Positions 9,501-17,080 of a stretch of DNA of 64,000 nt are shown here, piece by piece (the first letter of the stretch is position 1; each line of letters opens with the position of its first letter). The stretch comes from CBFHMJ01 sp965656875. GTDB lineage: Bacteria > Pseudomonadota > Gammaproteobacteria > Enterobacterales > Alteromonadaceae. The notes under the pieces are model-generated. The model had not been told where the DNA came from, searched no databases, and worked only from the letters and a program-made list of their open reading frames with translations. The position numbers were made by a program, and so were the translations under genes. Location: positions 186,001 to 250,000 of the forward strand of contig CBFHMJ010000027.1 of assembly GCA_965656875.1 (NCBI GenBank), given 5' to 3'.

Positions 9501-10328
9501 TTCAAACGAAGACAGATCATGTTGATGTTGTTCCAGTGCCTGTTCAATGGAAGCAAGCCTGGTTTGCAGCGCCATCGTTTGCTCCAGCTGCTGAATAATA
9601 CCTGCTTGTTGCTGGCTTTGTGCCTGTAGCTGTCCAGCAGTCTGTTGTTTCTCCGTCAGAGTTTCTCTGGTTTGAGTCACTTCTTCTGGTGATAACAATT
9701 CAACCGCATCCATTTGCTGCTGGAATCTTATTACGTCTTCAGCTTTTGCTTTATATTGCTCGTATACACGCATTGAAATTTCACCGTAGATTTCAGTGCC
9801 TGTCAGCTCTTCCAGTAATTCCGCCCGTTCATTACTATCGGCATTTAAAAACGCCGCAAATCCACCTTGCGCCAGTAGCATCGAACGAGTAAACCGATTG
9901 AAATCCAAACCGGTAATCTGCTTTATTCGATCAACTTTATCCTTGAACTTATTGGTTAGTATTTCGCTATCACCTTTCACTAACTCACATTTAGGGGCCA
10001 GTAGATTTCCATCAGCCTTATTTCTTGCCCGACGTTGTGACCAACTGGCCCGATAACGTTGTTCTTTAACTGAGAATTCAACTTCCACACTGCACTCAGC
10101 TGTATGCCGGGTCATTATTTCATTACTGGTTTGTGAAAGCCTGTTTAACCTCGGTGTTTGATGAAATAACGCCAGACAGATACCGTCCAGCAATGTGGTT
10201 TTGCCCGCTCCTGTCGGCCCGGTGATCGCAAAGATACCTTGCTCCGATAAGTGAGGATCATCGAAATCAATAAACCACTGACCTTTTAACGAATTAATAT
10301 TTTGTAAACGCAACGAATGGATTTTCAT
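6576..10328 (-). CDS. sbcC: SbcC, SMC-like nuclease subunit
   Basis: SbcC is the ATPase partner of SbcD in the Mre11-Rad50-type complex that cuts DNA hairpins and processes blocked ends. The 1250-residue protein shows the expected order: a Walker A loop near residues 36-43 (TGPTGAGKTTLL), a very long Gln-rich coiled coil, a central zinc hook CPLC (residues 614-617), a second coil, the LSGGES signature, and Walker B (SLFLDEGFGTLD) near the C terminus. Length is slightly above that of the E. coli protein. The start lies 21 bases after the sbcD stop, so the two are one operon. The coiled coil is unusually rich in Gln, which explains the CAG/CTG-like repetitiveness of 7,500-9,700. Confidence 0.96.
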   Translation of the reverse strand: MKIHSLRLQNINSLKGQWFIDFDDPHLSEQGIFAITGPTGAGKTTLLDGICLALFHQTPRLNRLSQTSNEIMTRHTAECSVEVEFSVKEQRYRASWSQRRARNKADGNLLAPKCELVKGDSEILTNKFKDKVDRIKQITGLDFNRFTRSMLLAQGGFAAFLNADSNERAELLEELTGTEIYGEISMRVYEQYKAKAEDVIRFQQQMDAVELLSPEEVTQTRETLTEKQQTAGQLQAQSQQQAGIIQQLEQTMALQTRLASIEQALEQHQHDLSSFEPQKQQLERHTSCNALHKNYEQQQELIQQKQTIDQQLFQLGNEVETADIQLKQKQQLVTQTAEQLEQCIADQQQLDQIIAQVLPLDSDIQSLSQQHLTSKQKSEQLAQELKGIQSTLTDIQLKQQQLTTQQATSEQWLTEHAVYSQASNELSGWQAALSQSKEQHESILQLDFECATLDKSVNELQHQVNVKKGELNQHDDVKQDWRNQSERVQQQIESQQKNGLALLEKAIKRDRLAALDGDVTDTLLMLASQLPELQQLARNIMDEQQQKTAVVTLQEKQQSLQQTIEQLQPQVADMTQKLATEHELLNNQKMIEQQHRLIQSLAAHRKQLIDDEACPLCGSHEHPYVQAGVYDDEQADTVLSGCLAKQQQLEQQIQALEEQLQPLNRQYEHSQTELATINTELSVKQTHVKQLNDNLSVQQQKSMWRVTDLPLAEVIQYCEQINIIGQALKQLKQQMLQINDSFNQAEQQLQRSLTDVKVTEQALRAKQETLAERRQSYQQLQTQLVDRIQQLITMMSEYFPVAVQLEQDFSLTNTLQALERELKRIHEVVAQYLQYQTTREQLEQQRQQNEQQLILCQQQYTNKQASLEQQQTEQTRLVSQLNDCQEQRQALFGEKNPALEKTILDKRSQQTREAHAEATNAFQQLTTAQAKLIQQRETALEQLTTTAQTLKDVEHNWLLLLEKFAIPSTQDYLDNRLSDEQAKVLSQQLDALTHRNTELNAQLAEVNRQLKELSLPDDVALDSLNERQQSLQTLKKEIEQVMFSVAQLTTVLTQDEKLKSEQKDKLAELQGLKDIQDVWSRLNAMIGSANGDKFRRFAQSLTLDHLLALANQRLNKFDGRYQLVRQGDEQQLALSVVDSWQGDVTRETRTLSGGESFLVSLSLALALSDLVSHKTSIDSLFLDEGFGTLDSEALDIALSALENLNGSGKTIGVISHIEALKERIPAQIVVYKNPGQGISYLDQQYRVNAA

Positions 10329-10349
10329 AGGATTCTGTTTGGGTCTTTT

Positions 10350-11597
10350 TTATTCTTCATCTAACTGACGGACGGATTTCCACGCGGTTTGTAAAGCATG
10401 TGTCATGGCATCATCCAGATTGTCTGACTCCAGCGCTAATCGCCGGGCAAATACATCATCGGGTGACAGCTCCTGTAAAACAGGTGGCAATTGCCCCGTT
10501 GCTGTACGTTGTCTCTTTTGAACTTCCCGTTTGATACGCAACACTTTCAGCGGTGCTTCCCCAATCATTTCAGCGATACGTCCAGCCAGATCTGACATCG
10601 GTGCTTCGTTCTGTACAACAATTTCTAACCAGGCTGATGTTCCGTCCTCAACTAACGTCTGAATCTTAGTTGCGATTGTTTTTAAATCCCCTTTAACCGT
10701 TATCAACGCCTGAAAACAAGGGATTTCTATTTCTGTCACTTGCGGTCCATCATTTGATGCCGAATCAAAGTCCACCATCAACAGTTGTTTAGGCCGTGAT
10801 ACTTCATCAAAACTCAATGGAATCGGTGAACCGCAATAATGTATATGACGTTTCGCGTCCGCTATCTGGCGGCGGTGAATGTGGCCTAATGCGATATAGT
10901 CTGCGGGTGGGAAGTGACTGGTTGAAAATGCGTCCAGCGAGCCAATATAAATATCTCTCACTGACTCTGTTAATGAACAACCTAACACCGCCAGGTGACC
11001 GGTCATGATGATGGGAATTTCCGGTGAATCTTCTTCTGCATTATTTGCGTTACAGTACGCGGTTTTAATCTCTGTACAGGCTGCAAACACGTGTTGATAC
11101 CAATTAGCCAAAGCCCGTTGCAGTGATTGTTGTTTTTCCTGTTGTGTCTGCCCTGCAATGCTCTCCTGAATGTCTTGTGGTCTGAGATAGGGTACCGCTC
11201 CAATAACAGCTTGCAATGTCTCACCCTGTTTAACCGGAAAGGCCCAGCTATCTGGCGACTTTGATTTATCAATACCAGCGATAACATGTATTTGATGAGC
11301 GGATAACAGTGATGCGGATTCGTTCAGAACCGAAACTGAGTCGTGATTACCGGCCAGCACAAATGTCTGACGGACCGATGAAGTACTCAGTCGGGACATT
11401 AGCTCCATATACAGTTTACGTGCGTAACTGGGCGGTGTGCCGGTATCAAAGATATCTCCGGCAATAATCAGAATATCGGGTTGATGATGTTCAACTTGCC
11501 GGAGAAGCCAGTCAAAGAATTGCTGATGCTCAGCTTCTCGTGACTGACCCATGAAGTATTGGCCCAGATGCCAGTCAGAGGTATGGAAGATTTTCAA
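10350..11597 (-). CDS. sbcD: SbcD, Mre11-like exonuclease subunit
   Basis: SbcD supplies the Mn-dependent exo/endonuclease activity of the SbcCD complex. The 415-residue sequence carries the calcineurin-type phosphoesterase motifs in order: HTSDWHLGQ at the N terminus, IIAGDIFDTG, VLAGNHD, MTGH, and ALGHIHRRQ, followed by the smaller capping domain. The start is TTG at 11597, chosen because MKIFHTSDWHLG is the normal family N terminus and GAGGCG lies seven bases upstream. It precedes sbcC in a two-gene operon. Nothing is missing from the active site. Confidence 0.96.
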   Translation of the reverse strand: MKIFHTSDWHLGQYFMGQSREAEHQQFFDWLLRQVEHHQPDILIIAGDIFDTGTPPSYARKLYMELMSRLSTSSVRQTFVLAGNHDSVSVLNESASLLSAHQIHVIAGIDKSKSPDSWAFPVKQGETLQAVIGAVPYLRPQDIQESIAGQTQQEKQQSLQRALANWYQHVFAACTEIKTAYCNANNAEEDSPEIPIIMTGHLAVLGCSLTESVRDIYIGSLDAFSTSHFPPADYIALGHIHRRQIADAKRHIHYCGSPIPLSFDEVSRPKQLLMVDFDSASNDGPQVTEIEIPCFQALITVKGDLKTIATKIQTLVEDGTSAWLEIVVQNEAPMSDLAGRIAEMIGEAPLKVLRIKREVQKRQRTATGQLPPVLQELSPDDVFARRLALESDNLDDAMTHALQTAWKSVRQLDEE

Positions 11598-11690
11598 GAA
11601 TACGCCTCATGTCACAAATGAATTCAAACAGGGAATTCGCTGTTAAGCGGAGGGCAATCTATCAAATCAATGAGTCGTGTTCCAGCGTCG

Positions 11691-12272
11691 CTACAAACTC
11701 AGTGACCGAAACTGGAATTTGTAGAATTTCGTTTCGCCATTTTTCAGTTGCACCCGAATGTTAGCTTGCCAAATCATGTCTGGCTCTGAACACATGCCAA
11801 GCATCAGGAATGATGACCAGTGGTTCGTTTTAGTATCTACCGGTTGAAAAATAAGCGGCAAACGTCCCATGTACATATTTACGCCAGTTACGTCACCTTC
11901 AATGTCTTGAATCAAATCTGCACCGGGCATATCGCCAAATTGCATGTCTACTGCCAATTCGGATTCAACAGGAACAGCCGGGGGATTAATATAAAAACGT
12001 GTTTTCGTCATCATGTTGGGTTTACACCAACCCTGACTAAACAGACACAGTCCATCACTACTTAATGTTTCAGCCTCGGGAAATGTTGATTTAACAGGCA
12101 TTTTTCGGACATCATCACTGCCTGTCCAGTCATCAAAGATCAAGCCTTTGGCCACGAGAAATACCATAAGAAAAACAAAGAACCACCGGGCAATTACATC
12201 TAATTTTTCTTGTAACTTATCTTCGTAATCTTTGGTATCATCCTGCCTTGCTGGTAAGCGGCCTTTGTGCAC
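11691..12272 (-). CDS. Single-pass membrane protein of unknown function
   Basis: I do not recognise this 193-residue protein. It has a charged cytoplasmic head of about 28 residues, one membrane helix (about 29-46, WFFVFLMVFLVAKGLIF) and an extracytoplasmic domain of about 145 residues. That domain carries a Cys pair (CLFSQGWC) and a further Cys in GMCSEPDM, which could form disulfides in the periplasm. The start is GTG at 12272, with AAAGGA seven bases upstream. It is transcribed away from the cco operon and towards sbcD, about 90 bases from the latter's start. No enzymatic motif is visible; a membrane-anchored structural or accessory role is all that can be inferred. Confidence 0.7.
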   Translation of the reverse strand: MHKGRLPARQDDTKDYEDKLQEKLDVIARWFFVFLMVFLVAKGLIFDDWTGSDDVRKMPVKSTFPEAETLSSDGLCLFSQGWCKPNMMTKTRFYINPPAVPVESELAVDMQFGDMPGADLIQDIEGDVTGVNMYMGRLPLIFQPVDTKTNHWSSFLMLGMCSEPDMIWQANIRVQLKNGETKFYKFQFRSLSL

Positions 12273-12597
12273 GAATATATCCTTTCAATAGGGTTTTAAT
12301 TGTCGTCGGGTTTAGATACGTAAGCAGCTGAGAAATGTTTGGTAATGAAAAAATCATGAGCCATCAACACGCAGCCTCGTATACGTTAAACGTGTGAAAA
12401 TGTCGCTATGTCAACAGGCCAGGTCCTGTACTATTTCTCCACGTCCATACCCTGGATGAGCAGTTGATAAGGTCAATTGCTTTTCTCACGTCAAATTAAG
12501 ATAGTTGAATTTTCGTTAATTGAAAACACCGACAGATCGTCGCTAATCCAGTCATTTATGCATTGTCGAAATTTTTCTGATGATTTTGTTAGAAAGA

Positions 12598-12611
12598 GTG
12601 ATTTGGATCAC
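12598..12611 (+). promoter_or_regulatory. Candidate Anr/FNR (or CRP) site upstream of cco
   Basis: GTGATTTGGATCAC is a perfect interrupted palindrome with the FNR core TGAT-N4-ATCA; the outer G/C pair also fits a CRP half-site. A TAATCT -10-like hexamer follows at 12633-12638, the right distance for a class II activator site. The implied leader to ccoN would be about 500 bases, unusually long, which lowers confidence. Confidence 0.45.
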
Positions 12612-12904
12612 GACTTTTTCGGGAAAGAAGAATTAATCTTCTACGTTAGCTGGAGGCTGTTTTTTAGCCTACACTTCAAGCTGGTAGCTGTTTTCAGGCC
12701 GATTTCTGTATTCGGTAATAATGTTATTTCTATTAGTAATAGAATGAGCAATGCGTTAACGAGATGTAGTCAGAGTGAAAATATTCTGCCGAGTTTGAGC
12801 TATATCATAAACAGGCGCAATTTAACTTTATTTTGACTTGCAAAAACCGTATATTTCGCGCCTTACAAGGAAGCCAGGGGCTTTGAACTGGAGCATTTTC
12901 CAGT

Positions 12905-13072
12905 ACTTATCTGTCTATCAGCTCAGACCGGCAGATAAGTTAATAGTTTCGAATAAAAACAAATATTATTCAGAGTACCCGGTTAAAAACCCCTGTTGCG
13001 AAACAGGATAACTTTAGAAGCAATGTGACATGTAATCATCAGGCCTGATCACATAAAACCAACTGGTTTTAT
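12905..13072 (+). promoter_or_regulatory. Cluster of stem-loops in the ccoN leader
   Basis: Four hairpins follow each other. ACTTATCTG (12905) pairs with CAGATAAGT (ending 12940). CCTGTT-GCGA-AACAGG (12992-13007) closes a GNRA tetraloop. A 12-base palindrome around AGGCCT (13038-13049) is flanked by ATGTGA and TCACAT. ATAAAACC-AACT-GGTTTTAT (13053-13072) has eight paired bases. They lie within 240 bases of the ccoN start and could form a folded 5' untranslated RNA. Confidence 0.5.
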
Positions 13073-13140
13073 TCAGCTTAAATGATTGGATGTAACTTGA
13101 TTCTTGCAATAAAAAACCATCGCTAACGGAAACCTAAAAC

Positions 13141-14583
13141 ATGAGTGAAACAGTAGCATCTACTACTGATTACAACTACAAGGTTGTAAAACAGTTCGCC
13201 GTCACCACGGTATTCTGGGGCATTGTTGGTATGGCTGTGGGTGTATTAATTGCTGCTCAATTGTATTGGCCGGCACTTAACTTTAACGAACCATGGCTGC
13301 ACTTCGGTCGCCTTCGTCCTCTCCACACCAATGCGGTTATCTTTGCATTTGGTACCAGCGCGTTATTTGCGACATCTTATTACGTTGTTCAACGAACCTG
13401 TCAAACAACGTTATTTGGTGGCCCTCTTGCGGCGTTCACGTTCTGGGGCTGGCAAGCTGTAATCGTTGCTGCTGCAATCACACTTCCTATGGGTCTTACA
13501 ACCAGTAAAGAATATGCTGAGCTTGAATGGCCAATCGATATCCTAATCACCATCGTATGGGTAGCCTACGCAGTCGTATTCTTCGGCACGCTTATGAAGC
13601 GTAAGACGAAGCACATTTACGTTGCTAACTGGTTCTACGGTGGATTCATCATCACGGTTGCTGTTCTTCACATCGTAAACAGCATGGCTATTCCGGTGTC
13701 ACTGACTAAATCATACTCAATGTATGCGGGTTCAGTAGATGCAATGGTTCAGTGGTGGTACGGTCACAATGCCGTTGGCTTCCTGCTAACAGCTGGCTTC
13801 CTTGGCATGATGTACTATTTCGTACCAAAACAGGCTGAGCGTCCTGTTTATTCATACCGTTTATCAGTTGTTCACTTCTGGGCATTGATTTCACTTTATA
13901 TCTGGGCTGGTCCTCACCACCTTCACTACACAGCTCTACCTGACTGGACTCAGTCTCTGGGTATGGTTATGTCAATCATCCTGTTCGCACCTTCCTGGGG
14001 GGGTATGATCAACGGGATCATGACGCTGTCTGGCGCATGGCATAAACTTCGCAGCGACCCAATTCTACGTTTCCTAATCGTTTCTCTGTCTTTCTACGGT
14101 ATGTCTACCTTCGAAGGTCCAATGATGGCGATTAAATCAGTAAACGCACTATCTCACTACACAGACTGGACCGTTGGTCACGTACACTCAGGTGCTCTTG
14201 GCTGGGTTGCTATGGTTTCTGTTGGTGCGCTTTACCACTTAATTCCTAAACTATGGGGCCACGCCCGCATGTACAGCAACCAGCTGATCAATACTCACTT
14301 CTGGTTACACACTATTGGTGTTGTTCTGTACATCGTTGCAATGTGGATTTCAGGTGTTATGCAAGGTCTTATGTGGCGTGCGGTTAATACCGACGGTACG
14401 TTGACTTACAGCTTCGTTGAATCACTTGAAGCGTCTAAGCCTTTCTACCTGATTCGTTTCATCGGTGGTGTGTTTGTTGTCGCAGGTATGCTTGTGATGG
14501 CTTACAACTGTTACCGTACAATTCGCGCTGAATCTGGCTCTTTAGAGCAAGCTGAAGCAGACGCTCAACCACAACCGGCATAA
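13141..14583 (+). CDS. ccoN: cbb3-type cytochrome c oxidase subunit I
   Basis: CcoN is the catalytic subunit of the high-affinity cbb3 oxidase: it reduces oxygen at a haem b3-CuB centre and pumps protons across the inner membrane. The 480-residue protein has about a dozen membrane helices and the family's invariant histidines, including the WAGPHHLHY CuB pair and the TVGHVHSGALGW haem region. It is full length. It opens a tight ccoN-ccoO-ccoQ-ccoP operon, with ccoO 11 bases on. Codon use is noticeably biased towards GCT, GGT and GTA compared with neighbours, as expected for a highly expressed gene. The leader ahead of it holds a possible Anr site. Confidence 0.98.
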   Translation: MSETVASTTDYNYKVVKQFAVTTVFWGIVGMAVGVLIAAQLYWPALNFNEPWLHFGRLRPLHTNAVIFAFGTSALFATSYYVVQRTCQTTLFGGPLAAFTFWGWQAVIVAAAITLPMGLTTSKEYAELEWPIDILITIVWVAYAVVFFGTLMKRKTKHIYVANWFYGGFIITVAVLHIVNSMAIPVSLTKSYSMYAGSVDAMVQWWYGHNAVGFLLTAGFLGMMYYFVPKQAERPVYSYRLSVVHFWALISLYIWAGPHHLHYTALPDWTQSLGMVMSIILFAPSWGGMINGIMTLSGAWHKLRSDPILRFLIVSLSFYGMSTFEGPMMAIKSVNALSHYTDWTVGHVHSGALGWVAMVSVGALYHLIPKLWGHARMYSNQLINTHFWLHTIGVVLYIVAMWISGVMQGLMWRAVNTDGTLTYSFVESLEASKPFYLIRFIGGVFVVAGMLVMAYNCYRTIRAESGSLEQAEADAQPQPA

Positions 14584-14594
14584 GGAGTTCCATC

Positions 14595-15200
14595 ATGACG
14601 AATAAGCATGAAAAGATTGAAAAAAATGTCGGCCTGATGGGTGTTTTGGTTGCTGTTGCAATCAGCCTTGGTGGTTTAGCTGAAATCGTTCCGTTAGCGT
14701 TCCAGAAAGACACAACGGTTCCTGTTAAAAATCTTAAACCTTACACCGCTCTTGAGCTGGAAGGTCGCGATATCTACATCCGTGAGGGTTGTAACAACTG
14801 TCACAGTCAGATGATTCGTCCATTCCGTGCCGAGGTTGAGCGTTATGGTCACTACTCTGTAGCGGGCGAAAGTGTGTGGGAACATCCATTCCTTTGGGGT
14901 TCTAAGCGTACTGGTCCTGACCTGGCTCGTGTAGGCGGTCGTTACAGTGATGACTGGCATTATGCTCACATGTTAAACCCACGTGACGTAGTTCCTGAGT
15001 CAAATATGCCAGCATTCCCATGGTTATTTGAAGACACCTTAGATGGTGAGCTGACTGGCAAGAAGATGGAAGTATTTCGTGGTTTCGGTGTGCCTTACAC
15101 TGATGAACAAATTGCGAATGCTAAATCAGAAGTAGAAGGCAAGCGTGAAATTGACGCGTTAGTCGCCTACTTACAATCACTGGGTAAAGCGTTGAAATAA
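14595..15200 (+). CDS. ccoO: cbb3-type cytochrome c oxidase subunit II (monohaem)
   Basis: CcoO passes electrons from CcoP to CcoN through one c-type haem. The 201-residue protein has a single N-terminal anchor helix (about 15-34), the haem motif C66-N-N-C69-H70 in EGCNNCHSQM, and a distal Met in SNMPAFPWLFE. These are the standard CcoO features and the length is normal. An AAGGAG site sits just before the ATG. The haem domain faces the periplasm, and haem attachment would need the Ccm system, which is not in this window. Confidence 0.98.
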   Translation: MTNKHEKIEKNVGLMGVLVAVAISLGGLAEIVPLAFQKDTTVPVKNLKPYTALELEGRDIYIREGCNNCHSQMIRPFRAEVERYGHYSVAGESVWEHPFLWGSKRTGPDLARVGGRYSDDWHYAHMLNPRDVVPESNMPAFPWLFEDTLDGELTGKKMEVFRGFGVPYTDEQIANAKSEVEGKREIDALVAYLQSLGKALK

Positions 15201-15202
15201 TT

Positions 15203-15388
15203 ATGGATTACGGCACATTCAGAGGCATATTCACTCTCGTTCTACTGATTCTTTTCATCGGCCTTATCGGCTGGGCATGGAGCAGAAACCGTAAACAGGA
15301 GTTTGATGAAGCAGCAAACTTGATTTTCGATCAGGCTGACAAGCCTTCTGACGTAACCAACAAAAAACAGGAGTCCGAAAATGAGTAG
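15203..15388 (+). CDS. ccoQ: cbb3 oxidase small subunit CcoQ
   Basis: This 61-residue protein has one membrane helix (about 8-27, IFTLVLLILFIGLIGWAWS) followed by a charged cytoplasmic tail. Size, position between ccoO and ccoP, and the helix-then-NRKQEFDEAA pattern identify CcoQ, which stabilises CcoP association with the oxidase core. It starts two bases after ccoO ends, and its last eight bases overlap the start of ccoP, implying translational coupling. Confidence 0.93.
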   Translation: MDYGTFRGIFTLVLLILFIGLIGWAWSRNRKQEFDEAANLIFDQADKPSDVTNKKQESENE

Positions 15389-16373
15389 TTTTTGGAGCAT
15401 CTGGATTATCGCAATCGTGGTTATCACCATCGTCGGTTGCTTCTACATCCTGGGTGCAAACTTAAAAAATTATGCTGGCGTCCCTGAAGGGGAAGAGTTA
15501 CATCACGAATTCGACGGTATCGTTGAACTCAACAATGGTCTGCCTAAGTGGTGGACATACATGTTCTACTTCACGCTGTTCTGGTCAATTGCTTACCTTG
15601 CAGCTTACCCAGGCATGGGTAACTTCAAAGGTTTCCTTAACTGGCAAAGTGGTCACTTAGGTGCACTGAGCATCGAAGAAGCAAAGGAATTGTCAGCTAA
15701 AGCAGAAGCTGAAGGTGCTTTGATTCAAATCGACCGTGAAATGCGTGATGCTGAAGCTAAATTCGGCCCGGTATTCGATAAATTTGCAAGCAAAGACATC
15801 GAAGCACTGGTTGATGACGAGCAAGCAATGAAAATTGGTAAACGTCTGTTCATTCAAAACTGTGCGCAATGTCACGGTTCTGATGCGCGTGGTCAAAGTG
15901 GATTCCCTAATCTGACTGATAACGACTGGCTATACGGCGGAAGCCCTGAAGCAATCAAACACACCCTACTTCATGGTCGTGTTGCTGCAATGCCTGGTTG
16001 GGAAGCATCACTGGGTAAAGACGGCGTTAAAGAAATGACAGCTTACGTACTGTCACTTAGCGGCCGTAAAGTTAACCAGAAGCAAGCAGACGCCGGTAAA
16101 GCGAAGTTTGCTATGTGTGCTGCTTGTCACGGTATGGACGGTAAAGGTAGTCTGGCTAACGGGCTTCCTATGGGTGCGCCTAACCTGACTGACAACGTTT
16201 GGTTATATGGTGGTTCTCAGAAAGCTGTTGAAGCAACATTAGCGAAAGGCCGTGCTGGCGTAATGCCACCATGGAAAGACATTCTTGGTGAGAAGAAAGT
16301 TCATATTCTGACTGCCTATGTCTACAGCTTATCGAAAAAAGATAAAGCACCTGCTGCAGCCGCAGCAGAGTAA
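15381..16373 (+). CDS. ccoP: cbb3-type cytochrome c oxidase subunit III (dihaem)
   Basis: CcoP takes electrons from soluble cytochrome c or the bc1 complex. Two N-terminal helices (about 5-27 and 55-75) anchor the 330-residue protein, followed by two cytochrome c domains with haem motifs C161-A-Q-C164-H and C246-A-A-C249-H. Downstream Met ligands lie in AMPGWEASLG and VMPPWKDILG. The C terminus is a short Lys/Ala-rich tail. It is the last gene before a hairpin and a 190-base gap. The ccoG gene that often follows ccoP is absent here. Confidence 0.98.
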   Translation: MSSFWSIWIIAIVVITIVGCFYILGANLKNYAGVPEGEELHHEFDGIVELNNGLPKWWTYMFYFTLFWSIAYLAAYPGMGNFKGFLNWQSGHLGALSIEEAKELSAKAEAEGALIQIDREMRDAEAKFGPVFDKFASKDIEALVDDEQAMKIGKRLFIQNCAQCHGSDARGQSGFPNLTDNDWLYGGSPEAIKHTLLHGRVAAMPGWEASLGKDGVKEMTAYVLSLSGRKVNQKQADAGKAKFAMCAACHGMDGKGSLANGLPMGAPNLTDNVWLYGGSQKAVEATLAKGRAGVMPPWKDILGEKKVHILTAYVYSLSKKDKAPAAAAAE

Positions 16374-16386
16374 AAGGATTACGCCG

Positions 16387-16412
16387 GGCACAAGGATGTG
16401 CCTTAACTTTTC
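16387..16412 (+). terminator. Short hairpin after ccoP
   Basis: GGCACA-AGGA-TGTGCC (16387-16402) is followed by TTAACTTTTC. The stem is only six pairs and the T-run is interrupted, so it may be an attenuator or partial terminator separating ccoNOQP from ccoHIS rather than a strong stop. Confidence 0.5.
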
Positions 16413-16494
16413 ACTATTCAATTCGTTCAAACAATCACAACGATTTACCCGATATTTTTAAACTCGAGAAGATAATCTTTACCATTATTGCTGC

Positions 16495-16529
16495 TTGATT
16501 TTGCAAATACCCTTGTACAAGCCGATAAT
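16495..16529 (+). promoter_or_regulatory. Probable sigma-70 promoter for ccoHIS with a TTGAT half-site
   Basis: TTGCAA (16501-16506) and GATAAT (16524-16529) are separated by exactly 17 bases, a good housekeeping promoter. A TTGAT FNR half-site (16495-16499) abuts the -35, where a class II activator would sit, but the opposite half is poor. Transcription would start about 30 bases before the ccoH start codon. Confidence 0.55.
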
Positions 16530-16567
16530 CGTAAAGATTTTCAATTTCAGCGTTAAGGCGAACTATC

Positions 16568-17077
16568 TTGTCCAATCAAGCTCCACTCAATACTCCCTGG
16601 TATAAACAATTCTGGCCCTGGTTTATCATCGCGTTCCCAATGGCAGCCGTCATTGCAGGTATTACTACGGTTTACATCGCAAATACTGACAAACCAAGCA
16701 TGGTCGTTGACGACTATTACAAAGAAGGCAAGGCAATCAACCTGGAATTAACAAAGTATCAGGAAGCTATCGCCAAAAAGATCAACATTACATTCTCATT
16801 AAATAGTGATGGCTCTGCGTTCATGACTTTTACCAGTGGCGCACCCGCTACACCGAGTGTTTTTACCGCATCGTTCAAACACAATACGCTGGAACACAAA
16901 GATTTTGAGGTGATGCTGACTGCCGATGCCCAGGGTGGATATAACGGTGAGTTAACTGGATTTGAACCGGGCAAATGGACTGTGTTTATTGAACCATTTG
17001 ATAAACTCTGGAAGGTAAAGCGCACTCAATATATCGAGTTTGACTCTCAATTAACCTTAGATGGTAAAACACGATAA
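16568..17077 (+). CDS. ccoH: cbb3 oxidase assembly protein CcoH (FixH family)
   Basis: CcoH (FixH) is needed for assembly of the cbb3 oxidase and acts from the inner membrane. The 169-residue protein begins with NTPWYKQFWPWFIIAFP, the usual family signature, then one membrane helix (about 16-38) and a VDDYYKEGKAIN motif leading into a periplasmic beta-rich domain. The start codon is TTG, supported by AAGG nine bases upstream and the conserved N terminus. It ends three bases before ccoI. It has its own promoter and would be made with ccoI and ccoS. Confidence 0.93.
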   Translation: MSNQAPLNTPWYKQFWPWFIIAFPMAAVIAGITTVYIANTDKPSMVVDDYYKEGKAINLELTKYQEAIAKKINITFSLNSDGSAFMTFTSGAPATPSVFTASFKHNTLEHKDFEVMLTADAQGGYNGELTGFEPGKWTVFIEPFDKLWKVKRTQYIEFDSQLTLDGKTR

Positions 17078-17080
17078 TTC

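Larger units (their letters stand above)
12273..13140. other. Long non-coding region upstream of ccoN
   Basis: This gap holds no convincing gene; a 119-codon open frame at 12477-12836 has no ribosome-binding site or protein-like composition. It contains an FNR/CRP-like palindrome at 12598, two imperfect 22-base direct repeats (12648-12669 and 12679-12700; 17 of 22 positions agree) and a cluster of hairpins at 12905-13072. I read it as the divergent promoter region and a long, structured leader of the cco operon. Confidence 0.6.

Noticed and set aside
7500..9700. CTG/CAG-rich stretch resembling DNA repeats
   Set aside because: It is the Gln-rich coiled coil of SbcC; the repetitiveness reflects codons, and the frame is intact.
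12462..12476. TTGATAAGGTCAA as an FNR box
   Set aside because: The half-sites are one base too close (N5 between TTGA and TCAA, where FNR needs N6).
12477..12836. 119-codon open frame between the unknown membrane protein and ccoN
   Set aside because: No ribosome-binding site, odd composition and no family likeness; it overlaps the FNR-like palindrome and the direct repeats.
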